Source: Rhodobacterales bacterium HKCCSP123
Lineage (GTDB): Bacteria > Pseudomonadota > Alphaproteobacteria > Rhodobacterales > Rhodobacteraceae
Assembly: GCA_015689745.1 (NCBI GenBank)
Contig: WVSO01000018.1
Coordinates: forward strand, 1-46,843
Reading direction: 5' to 3'
DNA length: 46,843 nucleotides
Position 1 is the stretch's first letter. Each line of letters opens with the position of its first letter. Both the position numbers and the translations under genes were made by a program. Of the stretch, positions 1 to 9,979 are shown one piece after another. Under the pieces are notes generated by a model. That model saw only the letters and a list, made by a program, of their open reading frames with translations. It made no database searches and was not told where the DNA came from.

Positions 1-555
1 GAGCGCCGCCACGGCCTCGGGCGTGCCCTCGACCAGCGGCACACGGCCCGCGGCTTCGAGCGCGGGAATGGCGCGCAGGAAGCTGGCCAGCCCCATCGCC
101 CAGCCCGCATCGGCCAGCACCGACTCGGCCTCTTGCGCTGCGCCAAGCGCCCGGCCCGCGACCGTGACAAGCCGCCCCGAGGTGTCGGCGATATGGGCGT
201 CGAACGCCGCCCGATCCTCGAAGGGCTCCTTGTAGATGTCCCAGGCCCGCGCCGCGACCAGCGGGTCGAGCAGGCCCACCACATCCGCAGGGATCGCCTC
301 GGAGAGCGGCACGGCCACCTCATGCGCTCGGGGCGGCCTGCCCGCGGCCAGTTCCTCGACCACGTCGCGCCAGAATTGCAGCCGCATCTCGGCGATCAGC
401 GGCTCCTCGGTCACCCAGGGGGCGCGGCTGACCTCGATGTTGAAGGCGTAGAGCGGAAAGAGCACGCGCCGCGCCGCGACGGGCGCGGCCATGGTCGCGC
501 GGAAGCGGTCGGGATCGCCGCGGGCGACGAGATCGGCGCAGGCCTGGAGGCTCAT
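1..555 (-). CDS. squalene/phytoene synthase family protein (3' end cut by window edge)
   Basis: 185 codons are readable on minus from ATG at 555; the frame is still open at base 1. The product opens with MSLQACADLVARGDPDR, then has LFPLYAFNIEVSRAPW and EMRLQFWRDVVEELA, the early signature of the trans-isoprenyl synthase-like (squalene/phytoene synthase) fold. In the visible part I do not find the aspartate-rich substrate motif or the YCY..AG.VG segment of true phytoene synthases; the equivalent stretch reads HIADTSGRLVTVAGRALG. It therefore resembles the NDUFAF6-like branch, linked to respiratory complex I assembly, more than a carotenoid enzyme. The start overlaps the methyltransferase stop (ATGA), so it is the fourth gene of the cysS operon. 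The missing C-terminus limits the call. Confidence 0.75.
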   Translation of the reverse strand, partial: MSLQACADLVARGDPDRFRATMAAPVAARRVLFPLYAFNIEVSRAPWVTEEPLIAEMRLQFWRDVVEELAAGRPPRAHEVAVPLSEAIPADVVGLLDPLVAARAWDIYKEPFEDRAAFDAHIADTSGRLVTVAGRALGAAQEAESVLADAGWAMGLASFLRAIPALEAAGRVPLVEGTPEAVAAL

Positions 556-1286
556 GACGCGTCCGGCACCAGGCGCACCACGGACAGAAGATACCCCGTC
601 TCGGCCCGGTGTGCGCGCCAGGCCGCGATCTCGGCCTCGTGCGCCTCGATCACCGCGAGCAGCCCCGGGTCCGCGCCCCGGCGCAGCTTGGCGAGCCGGT
701 CCTCCATCGGCCGGAAGTAGCTCTCCCAGGCGATGTCCGAGATGACCCGCGTCGCCACCGTCTCGAACCCCGCCGCCCGGACCTGTGCGGCGATGCCCTG
801 CGCATCGGTCAGGCGTTCGTACCCCTCCCAGAAGGCGATGGCGCCGTCGGAGGGGGTGTCGGTGAAGAGGCACGGCTCGGAAAAGGCGATGGCCCCGCCC
901 TCGGCCAGTGCTGCGCGCCAGGCGGTCAGCGCCGCCTCGATGCCCACGAAATAGACCGCGCCCGCCGACCAGATGAAATCGAAGGGGCCCGTGGGCGACA
1001 GGTAGTCGCCGGTCAGAAGCGTGACGCGCGCGTCCTTGCCCCAGCGGGCGCGCGCCGCCTCGATGAAGGGGGCGTGCTTGTCGATCGCCGTCACATGGCC
1101 CCGCGCGGCCACGCGCAGAAGCGCGCCGAGGTCACCACCGGGGCCGCAAGCCGCATCGAGGATGCGCGCGCGCGACGTCAGCCCAGCGACTTCGGCCGCC
1201 CAGGCCACGTCCGCCGTCTCGCCCGGCCCTTCGCGCGGCAGGTCGGCATGGACGGTGAAGAACGCCTCCGGGTCCCAGCCGCTCAT
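552..1286 (-). CDS. class I SAM-dependent methyltransferase
   Basis: 244 residues. Motif I, ILDAACGPGGDLGALL, lies at about residues 42-57, followed by an acidic ribose-binding strand (VTAIDKHAPF) and a GDYL/FDFIWSAGAVYF segment, which is the Rossmann-like methyltransferase layout. The substrate cannot be read from sequence; small-molecule methylation is the usual role of this group. It overlaps by four bases both cimA upstream and the squalene/phytoene-synthase-like gene downstream, so translation of all three is probably coupled. The methyltransferase fold is secure; the substrate is unknown. Confidence 0.8.
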   Translation of the reverse strand: MSGWDPEAFFTVHADLPREGPGETADVAWAAEVAGLTSRARILDAACGPGGDLGALLRVAARGHVTAIDKHAPFIEAARARWGKDARVTLLTGDYLSPTGPFDFIWSAGAVYFVGIEAALTAWRAALAEGGAIAFSEPCLFTDTPSDGAIAFWEGYERLTDAQGIAAQVRAAGFETVATRVISDIAWESYFRPMEDRLAKLRRGADPGLLAVIEAHEAEIAAWRAHRAETGYLLSVVRLVPDAS

Positions 1287-2908
1287 GACGGCGGCGCCCC
1301 GTCGCGCACCAGTTTCCAGGTGATCGCGTCGAGCAGCGCCTCGAAGCTCGCGTCCACGATGTTGGCCGAGACCCCCACCGTGGACCAGCGCCGCCCCGAG
1401 GCATCCTCGCTGTCGATGATGACGCGGGTCACGGCCTCGGTGCCTCCTTGCGTGATGCGCACCTTGAAGTCGACGAGGCGGATGTCGTCGATGTAGCTCT
1501 GGTAGGGCCCGAGGTCCTTGGCCAGCGCCTTGGATAGCGCATTGACCGGCCCGCGGTCCGTGCCCAGCTCGTCCATGCTCTCGCTGACCGAAAGCATCTT
1601 CTCTTCGCCGATCTTCACCACCACCACGGCCTCGGACAGGCTGACCATGCGGTCATACTTGTTCTTGCGGCGCTCGACGGTGACCTTGTAGCGCTTCACC
1701 TCGAAGAAGCGCGGCAAAAGCCCGAGCGCGCGCCGCGCGATCAGCTCGAAACTCGCCTGCGCGGTGTCGTAGGAATAGCCCTGGTCCTCGCGCGCCTTGA
1801 TCTCGTCGAGGATCGCGGGCAGCGCGGGGTTGTCCTTCTCCACCTCGATCCCGGCCTCGGCCAGGCGGCGGCGCAGGTTCGACTGCCCCGCCTGGTTCGA
1901 CATCGGGATGATGCGCGCATTGCCCACCAGCGCGGGGTCGATGTGCTCGTAGGTGGCCGGGTTCTTGAGGATGGCCGAGGCATGGAGCCCCGCCTTGTGC
2001 GCGAAGGCCGAGGCGCCGACATAGGGCGCCTGCCGGTGCGGCACCCGGTTCAGGATCTCGTCGAGCATGCGCGAGACCCGTGTCAGGCCGCGCAGCGCGT
2101 CGGTCGTGACGCCGGTCTCGAAGCGGCTGGCGTAGGGTTCCTTGAGCAGGAGCGTCGGGATCAGCGTGGTGAGGTTGGCGTTGCCGCAGCGTTCGCCCAG
2201 CCCGTTCAGCGTGCCCTGGATCTGCCGCGCGCCGGCCAGGACGGCGGCAAGACTGCCCGCCACGGCGGTTTCGGTGTCGTTATGGGTGTGGATGCCCAGA
2301 CGCTCGCCGGGGATGCCCGCGGCGATCACGGCGGCTGTGATCTCGCCGATCTCCACGGGCAGCGTGCCGCCATTGGTATCGCAGAGCACGACCCAGCGCG
2401 CACCCGCGTCGAGGGCCGCCTTCAGGCAGTCGAGCGCGTAGCCGGGATTGGCCTTCCAGCCGTCGAAGAAATGCTCGGCGTCAAAGAGCGCCTCGCGGCC
2501 CTGCGCGACGCAATGGGCGATGCTGGCGCGGATGTTCTCGAGGTTTTCCCCGAGCGTGATGCCGAGCGCGTCGGTGACGTGGAAATCATGGCTCTTGCCG
2601 ACAAGGCAGACCGCCGGCGTCCCTGCGTTCAGCACGGCGGCGAGCACGTCGTCGTTCTCGGCGGACCGCCCCGCGCGCTTGGTCATGCCGAAGGCGGTCA
2701 TGGTGGCGCGGGTGCTGGGGGCGGCCTCGAAAAACGCGCTGTCGGTCGGGTTCGCGCCGGGCCAGCCACCTTCGATATGGTCGAGGCCGAGCGCGTCGAG
2801 CGCCTGTGCGATGCGGTGTTTCTCGGGCGTGGAGAACTGCACGCCCTGCGTCTGCTGCCCGTCGCGCAGCGTCGTGTCGTAGAGGTAGAGGCGGTCGCGG
2901 GCGGTCAC
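1283..2908 (-). CDS. cimA: citramalate synthase
   Basis: 541 residues, read from a GTG at 2908 that overlaps the cysS TGA in a GTGA junction. The [16 protein letters not shown] stretch near the N-terminus and IHTHNDTE further on are the catalytic and metal-binding motifs of the isopropylmalate/citramalate synthase TIM barrel. The DGQQ form and a length near 540 fit CimA rather than LeuA. CimA condenses pyruvate with acetyl-CoA to citramalate, a threonine-independent route to 2-oxobutyrate and isoleucine. A C-terminal regulatory domain of about 150 residues ([13 protein letters not shown] onward) probably gives feedback control. The frame extends 77 codons further upstream, but that part lies inside cysS and is not conserved-looking, so the GTG is preferred. 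Confidence 0.9.
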   Translation of the reverse strand: MTARDRLYLYDTTLRDGQQTQGVQFSTPEKHRIAQALDALGLDHIEGGWPGANPTDSAFFEAAPSTRATMTAFGMTKRAGRSAENDDVLAAVLNAGTPAVCLVGKSHDFHVTDALGITLGENLENIRASIAHCVAQGREALFDAEHFFDGWKANPGYALDCLKAALDAGARWVVLCDTNGGTLPVEIGEITAAVIAAGIPGERLGIHTHNDTETAVAGSLAAVLAGARQIQGTLNGLGERCGNANLTTLIPTLLLKEPYASRFETGVTTDALRGLTRVSRMLDEILNRVPHRQAPYVGASAFAHKAGLHASAILKNPATYEHIDPALVGNARIIPMSNQAGQSNLRRRLAEAGIEVEKDNPALPAILDEIKAREDQGYSYDTAQASFELIARRALGLLPRFFEVKRYKVTVERRKNKYDRMVSLSEAVVVVKIGEEKMLSVSESMDELGTDRGPVNALSKALAKDLGPYQSYIDDIRLVDFKVRITQGGTEAVTRVIIDSEDASGRRWSTVGVSANIVDASFEALLDAITWKLVRDGAPPS

Positions 2909-4335
2909 AGGAGGCCCTCCAGCTTGGAGGGGTCGAAGTTTGTGGTTGGCACAAGGTCTACGCCGTCCTTGGACATGCGCACCTCCACACCCGCGGCGGT
3001 GAGGGCGGATTTGAGGGCATCGACAGCGGTGAAGTCCTTGGTTTGGATGGCTGCATCCCGCGCATCTGAAAGTGCAGCAGCATAGTTGGAAAGGTCTAGA
3101 CCACGGAGTTCGTTGATCCGTTGCTCGAGGCCCTCCCATGAATAGAACCCCATGAACACCAACGATGTCGCCAAGGCGTCCGCGTCAGGTAGATCGCGCA
3201 AGCGCCGGAGACGTTCGCGAGCGAGGTGGGTGTTAAGATCGGCGGCCAGAGCCGCGACAATCTCCGCATCGGGTTCAAGCTGTTTGGCTCTGCTAAGGTC
3301 ACCAAACGCGGCAATGGTTTCAAGGCAGCCGAAGAGAAACAACTCCGCCTCCAGTCGTTTCTCCGCCGTCCAATCCATCGTCTTGGAATAGTGCGTTCCG
3401 AGGAACACGAACCGGATTTCTTCTCCGCGGACGCCTCTATTCAGCAGATCCCGCACGGTAAAGAAATTGCCCAATGACTTGGACATCTTCTTCCCCTCGA
3501 CCTGCAACATCTCGTTGTGCAGCCAGATCTGCGCCATCCGCTCCGTCCCGTTGGCGCAGCAGCTCTGGGCGATCTCGTTCTCGTGGTGCGGGAACATCAG
3601 GTCGTTGCCGCCGCCATGGATGTCGAAGACGTCGCCCAACAGCGCCCTGGACATGGCCGAGCACTCGATGTGCCAGCCGGGGCGCCCGCGGCCCCAGGGG
3701 CTGTCCCACCCCGGCAGATCGTCCGAGGACGGCTTCCACAGCACGAAATCCATCGGGTCTTCCTTGAAGGGAGCGACCTCGACCCTTGCGCCCGCGATCA
3801 TGTCGTCAACCGACCTGCCCGACAGCCTGCCATAGGCTTCGAAGGAGCGGACCCGGAACAGCACATGGCCCTCCCGTTCATAGGCGTGATCCTCGGCGAT
3901 CAGCGTCTCGATCATCGCGACCATCTCGGCGATGTACCCGGTCGCACGCGGCTCATGGGTCGGGCGCAGGTTGCCGAGCGCATCCATGTCGGCGTGATAC
4001 CAGCCGATCGTCTCCTCGGTGCGCTCGGCGATCAGCTCCTCCAGCGTGCCGGGCGCGCCCGCCTCCTTGCGCGCCAAGGCGGCCGCGTTGATCTTGTCGT
4101 CCACGTCGGTGAAGTTGCGCACGTAGACGGGCGGCGCCCAGCCGTTTTCCGGCGAGACATGGCGCAACAGCCGGTACAGCACGTCGAACAGGATCGAGGG
4201 CCGCGCGTTGCCCAGGTGCGCGCGGTCATAGACCGTGGGACCGCACAGATACATGCGCACGCCCTTGGCAGGATCGAGCGGCGTCAGCGTCTCGACCTTG
4301 CGGCTCCGGGTGTTGCGCAGGCGAATCTCAACCAT
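2905..4335 (-). CDS. cysS: cysteinyl-tRNA synthetase
   Basis: 476 residues from ATG at 4335, which has GAAGG eight bases upstream; a GTG six codons earlier (4353) is less likely. Class I synthetase signatures are all present: YLCGPTVYD with zinc ligand C31, the HIGH-equivalent HLGN at 40-43, WHIEC (C225), FPHHENE at 248-254, and KMSKS at 283-287. It charges tRNA-Cys in the cytoplasm. It heads an overlapping operon with cimA and two further genes. The codons for the last roughly 160-185 residues, about 3001-3480, are clearly lower in GC than the rest of the gene and its neighbours, while the reading frame stays intact; see findings. Confidence 0.95.
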   Translation of the reverse strand: MVEIRLRNTRSRKVETLTPLDPAKGVRMYLCGPTVYDRAHLGNARPSILFDVLYRLLRHVSPENGWAPPVYVRNFTDVDDKINAAALARKEAGAPGTLEELIAERTEETIGWYHADMDALGNLRPTHEPRATGYIAEMVAMIETLIAEDHAYEREGHVLFRVRSFEAYGRLSGRSVDDMIAGARVEVAPFKEDPMDFVLWKPSSDDLPGWDSPWGRGRPGWHIECSAMSRALLGDVFDIHGGGNDLMFPHHENEIAQSCCANGTERMAQIWLHNEMLQVEGKKMSKSLGNFFTVRDLLNRGVRGEEIRFVFLGTHYSKTMDWTAEKRLEAELFLFGCLETIAAFGDLSRAKQLEPDAEIVAALAADLNTHLARERLRRLRDLPDADALATSLVFMGFYSWEGLEQRINELRGLDLSNYAAALSDARDAAIQTKDFTAVDALKSALTAAGVEVRMSKDGVDLVPTTNFDPSKLEGLL

Positions 4336-4526
4336 GGGGCAAGCCTTCTTCACGGACCGACGACCGGCGCCGGGGGCCTATCAGCTTGCGGGTGCGTTGA
4401 AAACCACGAGATGACCGGGCCGGCGACGGGACCGTCAGCGGCCAATACAGGTGAACGGGATCTCGGTGATCGCGCGGGTCATGCCTGCACCGTGCACGTC
4501 AGGCGCGAAAATCGCAAGCCTCCCCT

Positions 4527-4555
4527 TTGACAGGATCGCCGGCATACCGTTGTAT
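4527..4555 (+). promoter_or_regulatory. candidate sigma-70 promoter with perfect -35 box
   Basis: TTGACA at 4527-4532, a 17-base spacer, then TTGTAT at 4550-4555. The -35 is a perfect match; the -10 is weak. Transcription would begin at about 4562, almost at the ATG at 4565, so the YjbR gene may be leaderless. No Shine-Dalgarno sequence is visible ahead of either ATG. Confidence 0.45.
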
Positions 4556-4897
4556 ATGAAAACAATGCAGCATGAATTCGTCGATCGCCATTGTCGAAGC
4601 CTGCCGCGCGCGGAACGCGACCAGCCCTTCGGCCCCGACACCGTTGTCTGGAAGGTCAACGGCCACATGTTCGCATTCTATACCGAGCATGGCGAGGGCC
4701 TGTCGCTGCGCACCTCGAACCTGACGCGCGCGCTGGCCGTGGTGCGCAAGAGCCGCCCCGTCTCGGCCCCCTACCAGACCGGCCGCGACTGGGTCGTCCT
4801 TCCATGGGAGACCTCGCCCGAAGAGCTGCGCCTGAGGCTGATCGAGAGCTACAACCTCGTCCGGCGCGACTGGCCCTCGGGCGACGGCGAGAGCTGA
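4556..4897 (+). CDS. MmcQ/YjbR family protein
   Basis: 113 residues from ATG at 4556, or 110 from the second ATG at 4565. The frame is open back to 4451, but residues before MKTMQHEF do not resemble the family. HCRSLPRAERDQPFGPDTVV, then WKVNGHMFAFY and a C-terminal LRLRLIESYNLVRRDWP are typical of the small CyaY/YjbR double-wing fold, called DNA-binding-like, with no established reaction. It stands alone, divergent from cysS and 69 bases ahead of an aminotransferase on the same strand. The start is uncertain because there is no obvious ribosome-binding site and the promoter ends almost on the start codon. Confidence 0.85.
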   Translation: MKTMQHEFVDRHCRSLPRAERDQPFGPDTVVWKVNGHMFAFYTEHGEGLSLRTSNLTRALAVVRKSRPVSAPYQTGRDWVVLPWETSPEELRLRLIESYNLVRRDWPSGDGES

Positions 4898-4966
4898 CTT
4901 GCGCCCCGGCGGCCGGCGTGGCTTGGTGCGCCCGATGCCCTGACAGCCCAGACCGGAGGTCCGCAC

Positions 4967-6172
4967 ATGCCCGCCCCCTCGACCCGCATCGCCACCCTGA
5001 CGGGCACCGAGGGCGACGGCTGGGAGATCTTCTACCGCGCGCGCGCCATGAAGGCGGCGGGCGAGCCGGTGCTGGAACTGACCATCGGCGAGCATGACAT
5101 CGGCACCGCCCCCGCGATCCTCGACGAGATGCACCGCGCCGCGCGCGCGGGGCACACGGGCTATGCCGCCGTGCCGGGCATCAGGCCGCTGCGCGAGGCC
5201 GTCGCCGCACGGCTGGGCGCGCAGCACGGGCGGGCCTATGGCCCCGAGAACATCCTGATCGTGCCCGGTGGGCAGGCGGGGCTTTTCGCCGCCCATCACG
5301 CCGCCTGCGACGAGGGGGACCGCGCGCTTCTGATCGACCCCTATTACGCCACCTACCCCGGCACGATCCGTGCCGTGGGCGCGGTGCCGGTCCCCGTCCC
5401 GGCCCTGCCCGAGGCGGGCTTTCAGCCCGATCTTGCTGCGCTCTCCAAGGCCGCCGTCGGCGCGCGGTCGCTCCTGGTCAATTCGCCCAACAACCCCACC
5501 GGCGCGGTCTATTCCGACGAAAGCCTCGAGGGGATCGCCCGCATCGCGCGGGAGGCCGATCTCTGGGTCATCTCGGACGAGGTCTATGACACCCAGGTCT
5601 GGGCCGGGCGGCACCGCCCGATGGCGAGCCTGGCCGGGATGGAGGGGCGCGTGCTGACGGTCGGATCGCTCTCGAAGAGCCACGCGATGACCGGCAGCCG
5701 CCTCGGCTGGGTCGCCGGCCCGGCCGAGGTGGTGGCGCAGCTCGTCACGCTGGCCACCCACACGACCTATGGCGTGCCGGGCTACATCCAGGAGGCCGGG
5801 CTTTTCGCGCTCTCGCAAGGCGCGGAGGCCGAGGCGGCGGTCGCGGCCCCCTTCCGGCGGCGTCGGCAGATCCTGCTCGACCGCATCGCGGGGCATGCCG
5901 GCTTGCGCGCCGTGCCGCCCGATGGCGCGATGTACGTGATGCTCGACGTGCGGGCCACGGGGCTTGGCGGTGACGGCTTCGCCGCCCGCCTGCTCGAGGA
6001 GGAGCGCGTCGCGGTGATGCCCGGCGAAAGCTTCGGAACGGCGGCGGCCGGCCATGTGCGCGTCGCGCTCACCCTGCCCGATGACGCGTTCGCGCAAGCC
6101 ATCGACCGGCTCGTCGCCTGCGCCGAGCGTCTTGCGGGCGCGTCCGGGCGACAGGCCGCCAGCGGCGGCTGA
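4967..6172 (+). CDS. PLP-dependent aminotransferase (class I/II, aspartate aminotransferase family)
   Basis: 401 residues, fold type I. Visible signatures are the TGYAAVPGIRPLREAVA segment, PGGQAGLF (cofactor phosphate region), NSPNNPTGAVY, the cofactor aspartate in VISDEVYD, and the Schiff-base lysine in SLSKSHAMTGSRLGW followed by the conserved arginine. It transfers the amino group of an amino acid to a 2-oxoacid; the sequence does not fix whether the partner is aspartate, an aromatic or a branched-chain amino acid. It ends nine bases before the convergent eda stop. The neighbouring eda/edd genes face the other way and give no functional hint. Confidence 0.88.
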   Translation: MPAPSTRIATLTGTEGDGWEIFYRARAMKAAGEPVLELTIGEHDIGTAPAILDEMHRAARAGHTGYAAVPGIRPLREAVAARLGAQHGRAYGPENILIVPGGQAGLFAAHHAACDEGDRALLIDPYYATYPGTIRAVGAVPVPVPALPEAGFQPDLAALSKAAVGARSLLVNSPNNPTGAVYSDESLEGIARIAREADLWVISDEVYDTQVWAGRHRPMASLAGMEGRVLTVGSLSKSHAMTGSRLGWVAGPAEVVAQLVTLATHTTYGVPGYIQEAGLFALSQGAEAEAAVAAPFRRRRQILLDRIAGHAGLRAVPPDGAMYVMLDVRATGLGGDGFAARLLEEERVAVMPGESFGTAAAGHVRVALTLPDDAFAQAIDRLVACAERLAGASGRQAASGG

Positions 6173-6181
6173 CGGCTCGGT

Positions 6182-6823
6182 CTATGCCCCGAGGGCTGCG
6201 GCCGCGCGGGCCAGCGCCTCTATCCCGGCCCAGTCGCCCGCGGCGACCAGGTCCGACGGGGCGACCCAGGAGCCGCCCGCGCAGATCACGTTCGGAAGCG
6301 ACAGGTAGCTCATGGCATTGGCCGGGCTGACCCCGCCCGTGGGACAGAACGAGACCTGCGGGATGGGCGCGCCGATGGCTTTCAGCGCGGCCGCGCCGCC
6401 CGCGGCCTCGGCGGGGAAGAACTTGAGCATGTCATAGCCCTGCTCGAAGAGCGTCATCACCTCGGTCGCGGTCGCGGCCCCCGGCAGAAGCGGCAGTTCC
6501 TCGGCGATGCAGGCCTCGATCAGGCGCGGCGTCGCTCCGGGAGAGACCCCGAACACCGCGCCCGCGGCCTTGGCCGCGCGCACGTCCTCAGGCGTCAGAA
6601 GCGTCCCCGCGCCGACGATGCCGCCCGTCACATCGGCCATGGCGCGGATCGCGTCGAGGGCGGCGGGGGTGCGCAGCGTGACCTCGAGCGCGGGCAGACC
6701 GCCCGCGACCAGCGCCTCGGCCAGCGGCGCTGCCCGCGCGGCGTCCCCGATCACGAGAACGGGGATGATCGGGGCGCGCCCGGCGATCGCGCGGGTGGCT
6801 TCGGACTGGGCCATTGGGGTCAT
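6182..6823 (-). CDS. eda: 2-dehydro-3-deoxy-phosphogluconate aldolase
   Basis: 213 residues from ATG at 6823, with AGGA eight bases upstream; the frame stays open further upstream into the edd end. It has the compact TIM barrel of KDPG aldolase: the catalytic glutamate in LEVTLRT, the GAGTLL loop, the Schiff-base lysine in DMLKFFPAE, and the phosphate-binding FCPTGGVSP. It splits KDPG to pyruvate and glyceraldehyde-3-phosphate, the last step of the Entner-Doudoroff pathway. It lies 61 bases after edd and presumably shares its transcript and the LacI-type operator at 8731-8744. Confidence 0.94.
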   Translation of the reverse strand: MTPMAQSEATRAIAGRAPIIPVLVIGDAARAAPLAEALVAGGLPALEVTLRTPAALDAIRAMADVTGGIVGAGTLLTPEDVRAAKAAGAVFGVSPGATPRLIEACIAEELPLLPGAATATEVMTLFEQGYDMLKFFPAEAAGGAAALKAIGAPIPQVSFCPTGGVSPANAMSYLSLPNVICAGGSWVAPSDLVAAGDWAGIEALARAAAALGA

Positions 6824-6884
6824 GTTGTGCGTCCTGGCTGGCGTGGTTTGCGTATTTTCGGAAAGGTGAAGGGGAGGCGCCGGT

Positions 6885-8690
6885 CTAGACCACGACGCCT
6901 GCACCGGTGCTGGCCGGGCCCGCCGCCTGGCGGAAGATCTCGAAGAGCTCGCGCCCGACGCCGTGGGAGTTCGCAGACAGGTCCGGCGTGGCTGGCTCCC
7001 GGTCGGCGACGCCCTCGGTCAGAACCTCGAGCCGGCCTTCCACCGCATCGACGCGGACGAGGTCACCATCCTGCAGTTTGCCGATCAGCCCGCCGTCCAG
7101 CGCCTCGGGGGCGACGTGGATGGCCGAGGGCACCTTGCCCGACGCGCCCGACATGCGGCCATCGGTGACGAGCGCGACCTTGTGGCCGCGGTCCTGCAGG
7201 ACGGCGAGGATGGGGGTCAGTGCATGCAGTTCGGGCATGCCGTTGGCCTTCGGTCCCTGGAACCGGACGACGACGACCACGTCGCGGTCGAGCTGCTTGG
7301 CCTGGAACGCCTTTTTCACATCCGCCTGGTCTTCGAACACGGCGACGGGGGCCTCGATCACATGCCGCTCGGCCGCGACGGCCGAAACCTTCATCACCCC
7401 TCGCCCGAGGTTGCCCGACAGCTCCACGAGGCCACCCGTCTTCTGGAACGGGTCCGCGGCGGGGCGCAGGATCTTGTCGTTCAGCGTCTCGCGCGGGCCA
7501 TCGGCCCAGCTGAGCGCACCGTCCTTCAGCGTCGGCTCCTGGGCGTAGAGCGCAAGGCCCTTGCCCGCCGCCGTCAGCGTGTCGTCATGGAGAAGCCCCG
7601 CGTCGAGCAAATCGCCGATCATGTAGGCCAGCCCGCCCGCGGCGTGGAAATGGTTCACATCCGCAAGCCCGTTGGGATAGACCCGCGCCATCAGGGGCGT
7701 GGCCGCCGAGATGTCGGCGAAATCGGCCGGGTCGAGGATGACGCCCGCGGCCCGCGCCATGGCGACAAGGTGGATCACGAGGTTCGTCGACCCGCCCGTC
7801 GCCATCAGCCCGACGATGCCGTTCACGAAGGCCTTCTCGTCGAGGATGTCGCAGACGGGCGTGTAGGCATTGCCAAGCGCCGTGATCGCGGCCGCGCGTT
7901 CGGTCGCGGCCTCGGTCAGCGCGTCGCGGAGCGGAGTGCCGGGGTTCACGAAACTGGCACCGGGCAGGTGCAGGCCCATGAACTCCATCAGCATCTGGTT
8001 GGAATTCGCGGTGCCGTAGAAGGTGCAGGTCCCCGGCCCGTGGTAGGAGGCCATCTCGGCCTCCATCAGCTTGTCGCGGCCCACTTCGCCCGCGGCGAAT
8101 TGCTGGCGGACCTTGGCCTTCTCGTCGTTCGGAAGGCCGGAGACCATCGGCCCCGCGGGCACGAAGAGCCCCGGCAGGTAGCCGAAGGTGGCCGCCGCGA
8201 TGATGAGGCCCGGCACGATCTTGTCGCAGACGCCGAGATAGAGCGCCGCGTCGAAGGTGTTGTGCGACAGCGCCACGCCGGTGGCCAGCGCGATCACGTC
8301 GCGCGAGAAGAGCGACAGCTCCATCCCCACCTGCCCCTGCGTGACCCCGTCGCACATGGCGGGCACGCCGCCCGCGACCTGGGCGGTCGCACCCACGCGG
8401 CGGGCGGCGGCCTTGATCCGGTCAGGGTAATCCTTGAACGGCTGATGCGCCGAGAGCATGTCGTTGTAGGCGGTGACGATCCCGATGTTGGGGGCGCGGT
8501 CGCCCACCAGCGCGGTCTTGTCCTCGCCCATCGCGGCATAGGCATGGGCCTGGTTCCCGCAGGTCAGGTGCACACGGCGCGGCCCTTCATCGGCCAGGCG
8601 GCGCATCCGCTCGAGATACAGGCCGCGCGGCCCCTCGGAGCGTGCGATGATCCGATCGGTGACGGCGGCGATACGGTCGTCCAATGGCAT
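6885..8690 (-). CDS. edd: phosphogluconate dehydratase
   Basis: 601 residues, the normal length for Edd of the IlvD/Edd family. [34 protein letters not shown] and [14 protein letters not shown] carry the cysteines expected to bind the 4Fe-4S cluster. It dehydrates 6-phosphogluconate to KDPG. The ATG at 8690 follows a good GGGGAGAG ribosome-binding site. It is transcribed with eda, lies 119 bases after aglK on the same strand, and has its own operator in that gap. No zwf or pgl gene is in the window, so 6-phosphogluconate must be supplied by genes elsewhere. Confidence 0.95.
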   Translation of the reverse strand: MPLDDRIAAVTDRIIARSEGPRGLYLERMRRLADEGPRRVHLTCGNQAHAYAAMGEDKTALVGDRAPNIGIVTAYNDMLSAHQPFKDYPDRIKAAARRVGATAQVAGGVPAMCDGVTQGQVGMELSLFSRDVIALATGVALSHNTFDAALYLGVCDKIVPGLIIAAATFGYLPGLFVPAGPMVSGLPNDEKAKVRQQFAAGEVGRDKLMEAEMASYHGPGTCTFYGTANSNQMLMEFMGLHLPGASFVNPGTPLRDALTEAATERAAAITALGNAYTPVCDILDEKAFVNGIVGLMATGGSTNLVIHLVAMARAAGVILDPADFADISAATPLMARVYPNGLADVNHFHAAGGLAYMIGDLLDAGLLHDDTLTAAGKGLALYAQEPTLKDGALSWADGPRETLNDKILRPAADPFQKTGGLVELSGNLGRGVMKVSAVAAERHVIEAPVAVFEDQADVKKAFQAKQLDRDVVVVVRFQGPKANGMPELHALTPILAVLQDRGHKVALVTDGRMSGASGKVPSAIHVAPEALDGGLIGKLQDGDLVRVDAVEGRLEVLTEGVADREPATPDLSANSHGVGRELFEIFRQAAGPASTGAGVVV

Positions 8691-8730
8691 CCGGTCTCTC
8701 CCCTCGGTGCGACTCGGGGGCTGACTATCA

Positions 8731-8744
8731 TGTTAGCGCTAACA
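8731..8744. promoter_or_regulatory. LacI-family operator upstream of edd
   Basis: TGTTAGCGCTAACA is a perfect 14-base palindrome with the central CG typical of LacI-family operators. On minus it lies just ahead of a GATAGT -10-like element and about 45 bases before the edd ATG, where a bound repressor would block transcription. Its half site (TGTTAGC) differs from the AAAGC half site beside aglE and aglR; it is closer to the gluconate-repressor type of operator. Confidence 0.75.
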
Positions 8745-8809
8745 CGTCTAGGCGCAGCGACCGGATAACAGGATGCAGGCGGGACCGCGCCGTGCACGGA
8801 CCTGCCGGG

Positions 8810-9943
8810 TCAGTGCGGCTGGACGCCGGGCAGGAACACGGGCTCGTCACGGTACCTGAGCGAAATGCCGTCCTTGAAGACATGCACCTTCTCGGGGGCC
8901 GCCGTCATCCGCACGTCCTGGCCGCGCAGGTCGGGGTGAATGCCGTGCAGCTTGCCGATGACCGGGTCATGGGACGGGTCGGGCTTGGCGAAGTAGAGCA
9001 GCGTCACCTCGCCGAGCGCCTCGACGATCTCGACCTTGCCGTGGAAGGCGAAATCGGCGTCCTCGGTCGCGACCATGTCCTCGGGGCGGATGCCGACCTG
9101 CACCTCGGCGCCCATGTCCTCGGGGCGGCTGGCATACTGCGAGGTGATCGTGCCGCCGCCGTCCTTCAGCTCCAGCGTGGTCGTCTCGCCGGTGCCGGTG
9201 ATCTTGCCCGGCATCAGGTTCATCGCGGGCGAGCCGATGAACTGCGCCACGAAGGTGGAATTGGGCTGCTCGTAAAGCGTGAGCGGGCTGCCCACCTGGG
9301 CGATGCCGCCGCCCGCCAGCACCACGATTCGGCTGGCGAGCGTCATCGCCTCCACCTGGTCGTGGGTCACGTAGATCATGGTGCTGTCCGGCATCTGCTC
9401 CTTGAGCTGCGCGATCTCGATCCGTGTCGCCACGCGCAGCGCGGCGTCGAGGTTCGAGAGCGGCTCGTCGAAAAGATAGACCTTGGGGTCGCGCACGATG
9501 GAGCGGCCGATGGCGACGCGCTGGCGCTGCCCGCCGGAAAGCGCCTTGGGCAGGCGGTCGAGGAAGTTGGTGAGCTGCAGCTTCTCGGCGGCGGCGCGCA
9601 CCTTCTTGTCGATCGTCTCCTTGTCCTTGCCCGCGATGCGCAGGGAAAAGGCCATGTTGTCGTAGACGGTCATGTGCGGATAGAGCGCGTAGGACTGGAA
9701 CACCATGGCGATGCCGCGCTGGCTGGGGGGCACGTCGTTCACGACCTGCCCGTCGATCTCGAGCGTGCCGCCCGTGATCCGTTCCAGCCCCGCGATCATC
9801 CGCAGGAGCGTGGACTTGCCACAGCCCGAGGGGCCGACGAAGACGATCAACTCGCCCGTCTTGATGTCGAGATTGATGTCGCTCAGCACCTTGACCGTGC
9901 CGCCATAGACCTTCTCGACATCCGTCAGTTTCAGATCCGCCAT
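8810..9943 (-). CDS. aglK: alpha-glucoside ABC transporter ATP-binding protein
   Basis: 377 residues, MalK/UgpC type. The ATPase domain fills roughly residues 1-235: Walker A GPSGCGKST, Q-loop VFQSYALYPHMTVYDN, signature LSGGQRQRVAIGR, Walker B VYLFDEPLSNLD and H-loop VTHD. A C-terminal TOBE-type regulatory domain follows (GIRPEDM, VTLLYF). It powers uptake through AglF/AglG and is the last gene of aglE-F-G-A-K, 36 bases after the glucosidase gene. In related systems this ATPase class can be shared among sugar transporters. The agl assignment rests on gene context and on recognisable neighbours. Confidence 0.92.
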   Translation of the reverse strand: MADLKLTDVEKVYGGTVKVLSDINLDIKTGELIVFVGPSGCGKSTLLRMIAGLERITGGTLEIDGQVVNDVPPSQRGIAMVFQSYALYPHMTVYDNMAFSLRIAGKDKETIDKKVRAAAEKLQLTNFLDRLPKALSGGQRQRVAIGRSIVRDPKVYLFDEPLSNLDAALRVATRIEIAQLKEQMPDSTMIYVTHDQVEAMTLASRIVVLAGGGIAQVGSPLTLYEQPNSTFVAQFIGSPAMNLMPGKITGTGETTTLELKDGGGTITSQYASRPEDMGAEVQVGIRPEDMVATEDADFAFHGKVEIVEALGEVTLLYFAKPDPSHDPVIGKLHGIHPDLRGQDVRMTAAPEKVHVFKDGISLRYRDEPVFLPGVQPH

Positions 9944-9979
9944 GGTCCCCGTCTCCTCCCTCGTGTTGTCTTGCCCGCC

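Noticed and set aside
3001-3480. Insertion of a mobile element into cysS as the cause of the GC dip
   Set aside because: There are no terminal repeats, target duplications or frame breaks, and the protein remains a normal-length CysRS; homologous replacement fits better.
4336-4353. GTG start for cysS six codons upstream
   Set aside because: The ATG at 4335 has a well-spaced GAAGG and gives the usual N-terminus; the GTG would place the GAAGG inside the coding part.
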